In this document: piece after piece, positions 10,101-26,901 of the stretch
How the letters are laid out: each line of letters begins with the position of its first letter
Position numbering within the stretch: the stretch's first letter is position 1
Assembly: GCA_900102115.1 (NCBI GenBank)
Contig: FNAW01000001.1
Location: forward strand, 558,001 to 622,000
DNA length: 64,000 nt
Reading direction: 5' to 3'
Source of the DNA: Blastococcus fimeti
GTDB taxonomy: Bacteria > Actinomycetota > Actinomycetes > Mycobacteriales > Geodermatophilaceae
The notes under the pieces: model-generated
The model's database searches: none
What the model was told of the DNA's origin: nothing
Seen by the model: the letters and a program-made list of their open reading frames with translations, nothing else
Made by a program: the position numbers and the translations under genes

Positions 10101-10157
10101 AGTGGGTCTGCTGACCCGGGGTGGGTCCGGGAACCCGAGGTGGGTCCGTGGACCCGG
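10101..10157. repeat. Three tandem 19-base palindromic units between tuf and rpsJ
   Basis: Three units of exactly 19 bases follow each other at 10101-10119, 10120-10138 and 10139-10157. Each contains a hyphenated inverted repeat of GGGTC-type and GACCC-type arms: perfect in the first and third units and weakened by one base in the second (GGGTCC against GGAACCC). They lie 40 bases upstream of the rpsJ ATG and just after the tuf terminator hairpin. They could be a multi-site operator or an RNA leader structure for the S10 operon. Confidence 0.7.
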
Positions 10158-10163
10158 TGGTGA

Positions 10164-10188
10164 GCGGCGGCCGGCCAGCGGCCGCCGC
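10164..10188 (-). terminator. Hairpin downstream of tuf
   Basis: A perfect 9-base stem (GCGGCGGCC and GGCCGCCGC) with a 7-base loop starts 12 bases beyond the tuf stop codon. The stem is all G and C, with no T-run after it, as is usual for actinobacterial terminators. It would separate the str operon from the S10 operon, at least partly. Confidence 0.6.
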
Positions 10189-10200
10189 CCACCGGGGGTG

Positions 10201-11394
10201 TTACTTGAGGATCTTGACGACGCGACCGGCGCCGACGGTCCGACCACCCTCACGGATGGCGAACTTCAGGCCCTCCTCCATGGCGATGGGCTGGATCAGC
10301 TCCACCGTCATCTCGGTGTTGTCACCGGGCATGACCATCTCGGTGCCGGCGGGCAGGGTCACCACGCCGGTCACGTCCGTCGTCCGGAAGTAGAACTGGG
10401 GACGGTAGTTGTTGAAGAACGGCGTGTGACGGCCACCCTCGTCCTTCGAGAGGATGTAGACCGAACCCTCGAAGTTGGTGTGCGGGGTGATCGAGCCGGG
10501 CTTCACGACGACCTGGCCGCGCTCCACGTCCTCGCGCTTGATGCCGCGCAGCAGCAGGCCCACGTTGTCGCCGGCCTGACCCTGGTCGAGCAGCTTGCGG
10601 AACATCTCGACGCCGGTGACCGTGGTCTTGGTCGAGTTCTCGCGGATGCCGACGATCTCGATCTCCTCGGAGACCTTGACGATGCCACGCTCGACGCGGC
10701 CGGTGACGACCGTGCCACGACCGGTGATCGTGAAGACGTCCTCGACGGGCATGAGGAACGGCTTGTCGATGTCGCGCTCCGGCTCCGGGATCGCGGTGTC
10801 GACGGCGTTCATCAGCTCCATGAGCTTGTCGCCCCACTCGGCGTCGCCCTCGAGGGCCTTCAGCGCGGAGACGCGGATCACGGGGAGGTCGTCGCCCGGG
10901 AACTCGTACTCGCTGAGCAGCTCGCGGACCTCGAGCTCGACGAGCTCCAGGATCTCCTCGTCGTCCACCATGTCGGCCTTGTTGAGGGCCACCACGATGT
11001 AGGGGACGCCGACCTGGCGGGCCAGGAGCACGTGCTCCTTGGTCTGCGGCATCGGGCCGTCGGTCGCCGCGACCACGAGGATCGCGCCGTCCATCTGGGC
11101 GGCACCGGTGATCATGTTCTTGATGTAGTCGGCGTGCCCGGGGCAGTCGACGTGCGCGTAGTGACGAGCCTCGGTCTGGTACTCGACGTGCGCGATCGAG
11201 ATCGTGATGCCGCGGGCCTTCTCCTCGGGCGCCTTGTCGATCTGGTCGAACGCAGACGCCTCGTTGAGGTCCGGGTACTTGTCGTGCAGGACCTTGGTGA
11301 TCGCCGCCGTCAGCGTCGTCTTGCCATGGTCGATGTGCCCGATGGTGCCGATGTTGACGTGCGGCTTGGTCCGCTCGAACTTGGCCTTGGCCAC
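10201..11394 (-). CDS. tuf: Elongation factor Tu
   Basis: EF-Tu delivers aminoacyl-tRNA to the ribosomal A site in a GTP-dependent cycle in the cytoplasm. The 397-residue frame has all G-domain motifs: GHIDHGKTT (P-loop, about residue 19), the KARGITI effector region, DCPGHADY and NKAD. The beta-barrel domains end in the standard [15 protein letters not shown]. It is the last gene of the str operon and the only tuf copy in the window. Confidence 0.98.
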   Translation of the reverse strand: MAKAKFERTKPHVNIGTIGHIDHGKTTLTAAITKVLHDKYPDLNEASAFDQIDKAPEEKARGITISIAHVEYQTEARHYAHVDCPGHADYIKNMITGAAQMDGAILVVAATDGPMPQTKEHVLLARQVGVPYIVVALNKADMVDDEEILELVELEVRELLSEYEFPGDDLPVIRVSALKALEGDAEWGDKLMELMNAVDTAIPEPERDIDKPFLMPVEDVFTITGRGTVVTGRVERGIVKVSEEIEIVGIRENSTKTTVTGVEMFRKLLDQGQAGDNVGLLLRGIKREDVERGQVVVKPGSITPHTNFEGSVYILSKDEGGRHTPFFNNYRPQFYFRTTDVTGVVTLPAGTEMVMPGDNTEMTVELIQPIAMEEGLKFAIREGGRTVGAGRVVKILK

Positions 11395-11490
11395 TGGGTT
11401 CCTCTCCTCGTGGTTACGCAGGTGGTGCGTGCTCTGGGGTTTCGGGCGGGGCCCGCCGGCCGCGGGCTGGGCCCGCGTCCGGTCTTGCCG

Positions 11491-13590
<2,100 letters not shown>

Positions 13591-13674
13591 TGCTTCTCCT
13601 CTTGGTTCAGGTCCGTGTGCGGGGGCCGGGGATCGCCCGGGATTCCCGCCGACGGCGGGCGCTGGTCGCGTGCG

Positions 13675-14145
13675 TTACCAGCGGTAGTGCGCGAAGGCCT
13701 TGTTCGCTTCGGCCATCTTGTGCGTGTCCTCGCGACGCTTCACGGCGGCACCGAGGCCGTTGCTGGCGTCGAGGAGCTCGTTCATGAGGCGCTCGGTCAT
13801 CGTCTTCTCGCGACGGGCCCGGCTGTACTGGATGAGCCAGCGCAGACCGAGGGTGGTGCTGCGCGAGGCGCGGACCTCGACCGGGACCTGGTAGGTCGCG
13901 CCACCGACACGGCGGCTGCGGACCTCGAGGCTCGGCTTGACGTTGTCCAGCGCGCGCTTGAGCGTCACGACCGGGTCGGTGTCGTTCTTGGCGCGGGCGC
14001 CCTCGAGGGCGCCGTAGACGATCGCCTCGGCGATCGAGCGCTTGCCGTCGACGAGCACCTTGTTGACCAGCTGGGTGACCAGCTGCGACTGGTAGACCGG
14101 GTCGATGACCAGCGGCCGCTTCGGCGCGGGGCCCTTGCGAGGCAT
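13675..14145 (-). CDS. rpsG: 30S ribosomal protein S7
   Basis: S7 (uS7) nucleates assembly of the 30S head and contacts E-site tRNA. The 156-residue frame begins [20 protein letters not shown] and has the conserved [20 protein letters not shown] and [15 protein letters not shown] segments. Its ATG shares bases with the rpsL stop (TAATG), so the two are translationally coupled. Confidence 0.98.
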   Translation of the reverse strand: MPRKGPAPKRPLVIDPVYQSQLVTQLVNKVLVDGKRSIAEAIVYGALEGARAKNDTDPVVTLKRALDNVKPSLEVRSRRVGGATYQVPVEVRASRSTTLGLRWLIQYSRARREKTMTERLMNELLDASNGLGAAVKRREDTHKMAEANKAFAHYRW

Positions 14146-14519
14146 TAGCTCTTCTCCTTCTTGGCGCCGTAGCGGCTGCGGGCCTGCTTGCGGCCGCGGA
14201 CGGCCTGCGTGTCCAGCGAGCCGCGGATGATCTTGTAGCGCACGCCCGGCAGGTCCTTCACCCGGCCGCCACGCACGAGCACCATCGAGTGCTCCTGCAG
14301 GTTGTGGCCGACACCGGGGATGTAGGCCGTGACCTCGACCCCGCTGGTGAGGCGCACGCGGGCGACCTTGCGCAGCGCCGAGTTCGGCTTCTTCGGCGTC
14401 GTCGTGTAGACGCGCGTGCAGACTCCGCGGCGCTGGGGCGAACCCTTCAGCGCCGGAGTCTTGGTCTTCTCGACCTTGTCCTCGCGGCCCTTGCGGACCA
14501 GCTGGTTGATCGTGGGCAT
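14145..14519 (-). CDS. rpsL: 30S ribosomal protein S12
   Basis: S12 (uS12) is the decoding-centre protein. The 124-residue frame begins [20 protein letters not shown]. Both streptomycin-contact loops are of the sensitive type: [13 protein letters not shown] around residues 40-50 and [12 protein letters not shown] around residues 85-95, with lysines at the two resistance positions. It heads the str operon, with its promoter about 310 bases upstream. The much longer in-frame extension upstream is discarded because it crosses that promoter. Confidence 0.98.
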   Translation of the reverse strand: MPTINQLVRKGREDKVEKTKTPALKGSPQRRGVCTRVYTTTPKKPNSALRKVARVRLTSGVEVTAYIPGVGHNLQEHSMVLVRGGRVKDLPGVRYKIIRGSLDTQAVRGRKQARSRYGAKKEKS

Positions 14520-15120
14520 GGGTGGCCTGGATCTCCTACCTGCGCTGGGGTCGTGCTCTGGGTGTGGTGCTTGCTGATCGTGCACGGGTGCCGGGCCGCC
14601 GTGCGGAAGCCCACCCGATCCCGGCCGCCGGCCACTGTCCGGCCCCCGCGGTCGGGCGTGTCGCCCGATCCGGGACCGGTCCGCGGTCGGACCGAACTCG
14701 GTAGCCCCTCGCGACTCGGCGCCGCCACCTTCCGGCCGAGGGCCGGAGGGCGGTCCGGGCGACTGATTACGTCGCCCAGGCGCACCGCGAACGGGAGCTG
14801 GCCCAGGGCACCCTGGGCACGGCTGACCACGATACCCGCGCCGGGAGGACCGGTCAAAGCCGGGTCCCTCACACACGCGACCGGAGGCCGGCCACCACCC
14901 ACCGGGGGCGGGTGACATCCGGGCAACGGCGGGCTGCCCGGTCTTCTTCCCCGGAGGTGCGGCGTCGTCCGGACGCACCGCTGGAGCGGCTCGGACGGTA
15001 CCTGCTGAGACGCCGCTCCGGGAGTGGACCCGCTGCGCGAGGGCACCGGTCCTGCGCGGGATCTGTCGTACCCGCCGCCTAGCGTTCCGCCCGTCCCGCT
15101 CCCCCGCGCCTGGAGGTCCC
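14520..15120. promoter_or_regulatory. Divergent intergenic region: str operon leader and peptidase upstream region
   Basis: This 601-base stretch has no convincing gene. On the minus strand it holds the str promoter (14829-14857) and a leader of about 300 bases. The leader would open with a perfect palindrome at 14801-14818 (GCCCAGGG-CA-CCCTGGGC) and contains further GC-rich stems. From about 14860 to 15120 it is the upstream region of the plus-strand peptidase gene; I could not pick out a promoter there. Confidence 0.6.
14829..14857 (-). promoter_or_regulatory. Probable str operon promoter
   Basis: Read on the minus strand, TTGACC (14857-14852) is followed after exactly 17 bases by TATCGT (14834-14829). 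This is a good housekeeping-sigma match, five of six bases at -35. The start of transcription would be near 14822, about 300 bases before the rpsL ATG. Confidence 0.7.
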
Positions 15121-16083
15121 GTGCACCCCGACTCCGCCCGCGAGCTCAAGGCCCGCATCCTCGACCGGCTGCCCTCCGCCCCGGTCGTCGTCGCCTCCGA
15201 CGCCGGCACCGACGCGCCGTGGCCCTGGGTGGCGGTCGGTCTCACCCCCGCCGGCCCCTCCGGCGCCCGGGTGGCGGTGCGGCTCCGGCGCGAGGGCGAC
15301 CGGGCGCTGCTCCCCGACCTGGGCCGGGCGGCCGCGGCCGAGGTGGAGGTCCGGGTGATCGGTCCGGTGCGGGCGCTGCGCTCCCCCACCCCGGAGGAGC
15401 TGCAGCAGCGCGTGCGCCCGCTCCGCCCCGGGCTCTCCGTGGCGCACACCGACGTCACGGCCGGAACCCTCGGCGGCTTCGTCCGGATCGCGGGGGGCCG
15501 GGCGATCCTGTCCAACAACCACGTCCTCGCGGCGAGCGACGCCGCGACGCCCGGCGACGCCGTCCTGCAGCCGGGGCCGGCGGACGGCGGCGTCCCGGAC
15601 GACCGGGTGGCGACGCTGACGGCGTTCCAGCCCTTCGTGGCGGGCCGCCCCAACCTGGTGGACGCCGCTGTGGCCCTGCTGGACCCGGGGATCGACGCCG
15701 AACCCGCGGGCCTGCCCGGTGGGCCCCTGGGGACCCCCGTGGTGGCGACCACGGACATCGACCCGGACGAGGCTGTGGAGAAGATCGGCCGGACGACCGG
15801 GCACACCCGAGGTGTGGTGACCGCGGTCGAGGTCGACGCGGTGGCCGTGCAGTACGACGAGCTGGTCCATCGTTTCGACGACCAGATCGAGATCCAGGGC
15901 TCCGGCGGGTTCAGCGCGGGCGGCGACAGCGGGTCGGTCATCTGGCGCAGCCGGGACCGCGCACCGATGGCCCTGCTCTTCGCGGGGAGCGCGACCGGCG
16001 GGGTGGACGGCTCGGGGGTCACGTTCGCCAACCCGCTGGCCACGGTGCTCCGGCTGCTCGGTGCGGAGTGGCTCTCCGGCTGA
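15121..16083 (+). CDS. Trypsin-fold serine peptidase without export signal
   Basis: This 320-residue protein has a chymotrypsin-type catalytic triad that can be placed by eye: His134 in LSNNHVLA, Asp181 in [11 protein letters not shown] and Ser270 in GGDSGSVIW. Residues 1-90 form a separate N-terminal domain and the peptidase domain follows from about residue 110. No signal peptide or membrane segment is seen, so it may act inside the cell; the substrate is unknown. The GTG at 15121 follows a GGAGG-type site (CTGGAGGTCCC). The next gene is a small protein resembling its N-terminal domain. Confidence 0.85.
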   Translation: MHPDSARELKARILDRLPSAPVVVASDAGTDAPWPWVAVGLTPAGPSGARVAVRLRREGDRALLPDLGRAAAAEVEVRVIGPVRALRSPTPEELQQRVRPLRPGLSVAHTDVTAGTLGGFVRIAGGRAILSNNHVLAASDAATPGDAVLQPGPADGGVPDDRVATLTAFQPFVAGRPNLVDAAVALLDPGIDAEPAGLPGGPLGTPVVATTDIDPDEAVEKIGRTTGHTRGVVTAVEVDAVAVQYDELVHRFDDQIEIQGSGGFSAGGDSGSVIWRSRDRAPMALLFAGSATGGVDGSGVTFANPLATVLRLLGAEWLSG

Positions 16084-16131
16084 CCCTCCCGGGGCGTCCG
16101 AGGGTGTCCTCCGGGCGTCCGGAGGGGCACC

Positions 16132-16356
16132 ATGGGGGTCATGACGGACCGCGCGGCGGCACGCGCCGCGAAGAGCGTGCTCGTCGAGCGCCTCTCCGAC
16201 GACCCCGGTGTCGTCGGCGTCGGCCTCGCCCGGCGCGACGACGGCTACGTGCTGACCGTGAACCTCACCGACCCGGCCGTCGGGACCCGCGTGCCCGGCG
16301 TCGTCGACGGCGTCCGGGTGGTCACGGCGGTGATCGGCGCCGTCCGCCCCTTGTAG
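16132..16356 (+). CDS. Small protein resembling the N-terminal domain of the upstream peptidase
   Basis: This 74-residue protein carries [19 protein letters not shown] and [17 protein letters not shown]. The same pattern (VAVGL, then an alternating V-x-V-x-L strand, then [12 protein letters not shown]) is seen at residues 36-86 of the peptidase just upstream, and both share an ARxxK helix at the N-terminus. In other bacteria a related domain precedes trypsin-like peptidases, as far as I recall the family. The ATG at 16132 follows GGAGGGG at good spacing; a second ATG at 16141 is possible. Function unknown: a free pro-domain or inhibitor is an inference. Confidence 0.75.
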   Translation: MGVMTDRAAARAAKSVLVERLSDDPGVVGVGLARRDDGYVLTVNLTDPAVGTRVPGVVDGVRVVTAVIGAVRPL

Positions 16357-16418
16357 CGGGCCGATAGCGTGCCCCCAGGGGCCGCACCGCAGCGGGCCCG
16401 TACACCTGAGGAGGGCAC

Positions 16419-17465
16419 GTGCGCATCGGCACCCAAGCCAGTTACAGCGGTGGGTTCACCCAGACCGCGTCCGAGATCCGCGATCTGGAGAGCGCGGGGC
16501 TCGACATCGCGGCGGTGGCCGAGGTCTACACGTTCGACGCGGTCAGCCAGCTGGGCTACCTGGCGGCGGTGACCGAGCGGGTCGAGCTGCTCAGCGCCAT
16601 CTTCCCGATCTACAGCCGCACGCCGGCGCTGACCGCCATGACCGCCGCCGGTCTGGACTTCGTCTCCAACGGCCGCTTCACCCTCGGCCTGGGCGCCTCG
16701 GGCCCGCAGGTGATCGAGGGCTGGCACGGCGTCCCTTACGACGCCCCGCTGCAGCGCACCCGGGAGGTCGTCGAGATCTGCCGCCAGGTCTGGCGCCGCG
16801 AGCGCGTCGAGCACCACGGCAAGAAGTACGACATCCCGCTGCCGGCCGACCAGGGCACGGGTCTGGGCAAGCCGCTCAAGCTGATCAACACCCCCGTGCG
16901 GGAGCGCATCCCGGTGATGCTCGCCGCCCTCGGCCCGAAGAACGTGGAGCTGTGCGCCGAGATCGCCGAGGCGTGGGAGCCGATCTTCTTCATGCCCGAG
17001 CGGGCGCAGTCGGTGTGGGGCGATGCCCTCGCCGCAGGCAAGGCCAAGCGCGACCCGGAGCTGGGTGAGCTGCAGGTCGTCACCGGCGTGCCGGTGGCGA
17101 TCGGCGAGGGCCTGGACGAGGCGCAGCTGATGGACCGGGTCCGCCCGGGTCTGGCCCTCTACATCGGCGGGATGGGCGCGCGCGGAAAGAACTTCTACAA
17201 CGACCTCGCCGTCCGCTACGGCTTCGAGGCCGAGGCCAAGGAGATCCAGGACCTCTACCTCGACGGCAAGAAGGACGAGGCCGCGGCCAAGGTGCCCGAC
17301 GAGCTGGTGCGCGCGACGTCGCTGATCGGTCCGGAGTCGCACGTCGCCGAGCGGGTCGCCGCCTTCGCCGAGGCCGGCGTCACGACGCTGATGCTGCAGC
17401 CGCTCGACGGCAGCCGCGAGGGCCGGCTGAGGACCGTCGAGACCATGAAGAAGATCAGCAGCTGA
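16419..17465 (+). CDS. LLM-class F420/flavin-dependent oxidoreductase
   Basis: This is a luciferase-like TIM-barrel oxidoreductase of 348 residues, of the group that in actinobacteria usually takes coenzyme F420. Typical segments are the N-terminal MRIGTQASYSGGF strand, SNGRFTLGLGASGPQVIEGW (cofactor-phosphate region), TREVVEICRQVWRRERVEHHGKKY and the C-terminal PLDGSREGRLRTVETMKK. The substrate cannot be told from sequence. The GTG at 16419 follows GAGGAGGGC. A strong bidirectional terminator separates it from the convergent rpoC. Confidence 0.9.
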   Translation: MRIGTQASYSGGFTQTASEIRDLESAGLDIAAVAEVYTFDAVSQLGYLAAVTERVELLSAIFPIYSRTPALTAMTAAGLDFVSNGRFTLGLGASGPQVIEGWHGVPYDAPLQRTREVVEICRQVWRRERVEHHGKKYDIPLPADQGTGLGKPLKLINTPVRERIPVMLAALGPKNVELCAEIAEAWEPIFFMPERAQSVWGDALAAGKAKRDPELGELQVVTGVPVAIGEGLDEAQLMDRVRPGLALYIGGMGARGKNFYNDLAVRYGFEAEAKEIQDLYLDGKKDEAAAKVPDELVRATSLIGPESHVAERVAAFAEAGVTTLMLQPLDGSREGRLRTVETMKKISS

Positions 17466-17502
17466 TCCCACCCCGGACTTTCTGCACCGAAGGTCCGGGC
17501 AC

Positions 17503-17544
17503 ACGAAAGGGCCCCGCAGGCAATCGCCTGCGGGGCCCTTTCGT
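17503..17544. terminator. Bidirectional terminator between the oxidoreductase gene and rpoC
   Basis: A perfect 19-base inverted repeat (arms 17503-17521 and 17526-17544, beginning ACGAAAGGGCCCC) encloses a 4-base loop AATC. The arms begin and end with A/T-rich ACGAAA and TTTCGT, so each strand reads a GC stem followed by a short T-run. It lies between two converging genes and should stop both. Confidence 0.93.
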
Positions 17545-17560
17545 CACGTACTAGGTGGCA

Positions 17561-21466
<3,906 letters not shown>

Positions 21467-21519
21467 GGTGGTGACCCCTTTCAGGGGCTAGTGCTTCGCT
21501 TCTATGGCTGTGGTGGAGA

Positions 21520-21555
21520 GGTCGGCCGGCCCCGCGTCAGCGGGGCCGGCCGACC
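21520..21555 (-). other. Perfect 16-base-stem hairpin between rpoB and rpoC
   Basis: Arms 21520-21535 and 21540-21555 (GGTCGGCCGGCCCCGC and its complement) enclose the loop GTCA. On the transcribed strand the hairpin begins five bases after the rpoB stop codon. It has no T-run, so it may be a processing, stability or partial-termination element in the rpoBC transcript rather than a full terminator. Confidence 0.8.
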
Positions 21556-21560
21556 GCCGA

Positions 21561-25058
<3,498 letters not shown>

Positions 25059-25402
25059 GATGCGTCCTTCCAAGGACCTCACGACGTGCGGGCGGGGGTG
25101 CGGGTCGTCCTGGGTCGTCGTCGGTGATGGCGAGGCTGTCCGCGACGGCCGCGACGCCCGGATCGACGGTCAGCGAGGGTTCTCCCGGTAGGTTCCCGGG
25201 CACCCGTCGTGACCCGTCTCAACGGGCAGGCAGTCAGAGGGCAGCGCAACAGGAGACCCTACCCCTGCTGTTGCGTGATGTCCACGCCAGGGGTACGGGT
25301 GCGACCGGCGCCACAACCAGGCGCTGCACGGTCCACGCGCCGGGGCGGTGCACCCATGATGCCAGCCGGCCCGACGGCGTCCGCTCGCCACGCCGGGAGC
25401 GG
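25059..25402 (-). promoter_or_regulatory. rpoB upstream region
   Basis: This 344-base region between the mce operon end and rpoB has no gene that I would support. It carries the probable rpoB promoter at 25256-25284 and an 8-base inverted repeat (CGCAACAG and CTGTTGCG, 25245-25275) that brackets the -10 hexamer. No strong terminator was found directly after the last mce-associated gene, so read-through from the mce operon into rpoB is possible. Confidence 0.6.
25256..25284 (-). promoter_or_regulatory. Probable rpoBC promoter
   Basis: On the minus strand TGGACA (25284-25279), one base off the TTGACA consensus, is followed after 17 bases by TAGGGT (25261-25256). The transcript would begin near 25249, leaving a leader of about 190 bases before the TTG start. 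Confidence 0.6.
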
Positions 25403-26197
25403 TCAGCTCGTCGTGAGCTGGGTGAGCTCGCTGATCTTCCAGTCGCCATCGACCTGCACGAGGCCCAGCCGGATGGTCTGCACGCACGACTGCGCCCCCT
25501 CGGGGGTCACCTCGCACTCCGAGCCCTCCGGTGCCTGGCCGTTGCCGCTGGTCACCGACTTCGCCACGTACCGGCCGAAGACGACCACCGTGGCGGTGTC
25601 CTGCGCGTCGTTGACCTGCTGCAGCCCGACGTCGAGCACCTCGTAGCTGGTGGTCGCCGAGACCTGCTCGTAGGTGTCGAGGATGCCGCCCTGGGAGAGC
25701 TCCGCCTCGTACTGCTCCCGGAGGTCCCCGGTGAGGACGGCGAGCTTGCGGTCCAGGCTGCCGTCGGGGTCCTGGTAGTCGTAGGCGTAGAGGTCCTCCA
25801 CCGCGCTGCTCGCCGCGGCGAAGATCCCGTCGTCGACGTGCTCGGGGTTCAGTCGCTGCCAGATCAGGTAGCCGACCCCCGCCGCCGCCAGGACGCAGAG
25901 GGCGGTCAGGAGGGCGGCGAGAGCGGGGAACCGACGCGCTGTCGGGCCGGTCCCCTCCGCCGGCCGACGCGAGCCGCTCCGGCGTCCGGTGCTCTCGGCA
26001 CCCGCGGTGGCGGTCCCCCTCCCGGTGGTCGAGGTCGCGGCGGTCGAGGCGGCGGCTGCGGCGGCCTCCTCGCGCTCGCGCCGGCTGCCGGCCACCCGCG
26101 GGCGGGGGCTGGGCCGCGCACCCGCCGCCGGGCGGGGCGCCGGCGAGGGGCGCGACCGGGGGGCGGGACGCGGACGGTCCTCGGGGGTCTGGGTCAT
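25403..26197 (-). CDS. Mce-associated membrane protein (distal)
   Basis: This 264-residue protein has a long Arg/Pro/Ala-rich, low-complexity cytoplasmic N-terminus, one membrane segment at about residues 90-112 (FPALAALLTALCVLAAAGVG) and an exported NTF2-like domain ending VDGDWKISELTQL. Mce-associated (Mas) proteins of this plan follow mce operons in actinobacteria and are thought to stabilise the Mce complex. Two cysteines near the C-terminus (SECEVTPEGAQSC) could form a disulfide. It follows its paralogue after four bases. Confidence 0.85.
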   Translation of the reverse strand: MTQTPEDRPRPAPRSRPSPAPRPAAGARPSPRPRVAGSRREREEAAAAAASTAATSTTGRGTATAGAESTGRRSGSRRPAEGTGPTARRFPALAALLTALCVLAAAGVGYLIWQRLNPEHVDDGIFAAASSAVEDLYAYDYQDPDGSLDRKLAVLTGDLREQYEAELSQGGILDTYEQVSATTSYEVLDVGLQQVNDAQDTATVVVFGRYVAKSVTSGNGQAPEGSECEVTPEGAQSCVQTIRLGLVQVDGDWKISELTQLTTS

Positions 26198-26201
26198 GCC
26201 G

Positions 26202-26894
26202 TCACAGCCCCGTGATCCCGGACAGCAACCACCGGTCGTCCACCTTCTGCAGCTCCACCTGGATGCGGTACTTCACGATCTGCGGCCGGGCGTCGGCCGT
26301 GCTCCGCTGCGTCGACTGGATGACCAGCAGCACGGTTCCGTCCTCGTCGTCGGCCCGGGTGACGGCGGCGCCGATCACCTCGGTGTTGACCACCGCCTGC
26401 ACCTGGGTGAACTGCTCGCGCTGCCCCTCGAGCTGGGCGACGGACTCGTCGAGCAGGTCCCCGGTGGCCACGCGCCGGATCTGGGCGATGTCGTCGTCCA
26501 GGGTGAGGTGGTCGAACGACGTGAGGTCGACGACGCCGGAGCGGGCCGCCTGCAGGACCTCGACGTAGTCGGCCGTCGTCACCGCCGAGGGATCGGGCCG
26601 CGTGCTCCACAGCCAGCCACCGGCGGCGAGCAGGAGCACCAGCAGGACGGCCAGGAGCGGCACGAGCGGGAGGCTGATCCGGGCGCGCTCCCGGGGTGCG
26701 TCGTCCTCCCCCGGGTGGTCGGCCGTGGCCTCCCCCACCGGCGCGGCCGGACCGTCGACGGCGGGTGCCGTGCCGGTCGCCACCGCCTCGGGCTCGTCGG
26801 ACGTGGACGCCGCGGCGTCGTCCTCCCGTGCGCGCGGCCGCGCGTCGCTGGTCACCCCGTGGATCTCCTCGTCGTCTCGCTGGTGCACCGGCAT
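26202..26894 (-). CDS. Mce-associated membrane protein (proximal)
   Basis: This 230-residue protein has the same plan as the next gene: an acidic disordered N-terminus, a single membrane segment (about residues 75-93, LPLVPLLAVLLVLLLAAGGW), and an exported domain with TADYVEVLQAARSGVVDLTS and a VDDRWLLSGITGL end. It follows mceF after seven bases, so it is part of the operon. The start is uncertain, since a GTG 13 codons in would also work. The role as a Mce accessory factor rests on position and architecture. Confidence 0.85.
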   Translation of the reverse strand: MPVHQRDDEEIHGVTSDARPRAREDDAAASTSDEPEAVATGTAPAVDGPAAPVGEATADHPGEDDAPRERARISLPLVPLLAVLLVLLLAAGGWLWSTRPDPSAVTTADYVEVLQAARSGVVDLTSFDHLTLDDDIAQIRRVATGDLLDESVAQLEGQREQFTQVQAVVNTEVIGAAVTRADDEDGTVLLVIQSTQRSTADARPQIVKYRIQVELQKVDDRWLLSGITGL

Positions 26895-26901
26895 GCCGGG
26901 G

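Noticed and set aside
10101..10157. Calling the three 19-base units a CRISPR or insertion-sequence end
   Set aside because: There are no unique spacers, no transposase frame and no flanking duplication. The units are contiguous.
14145..16142. A 665-codon minus-strand frame that contains rpsL at its end
   Set aside because: Only the last 124 codons are rpsL. The rest crosses the str promoter and the oppositely oriented peptidase gene.
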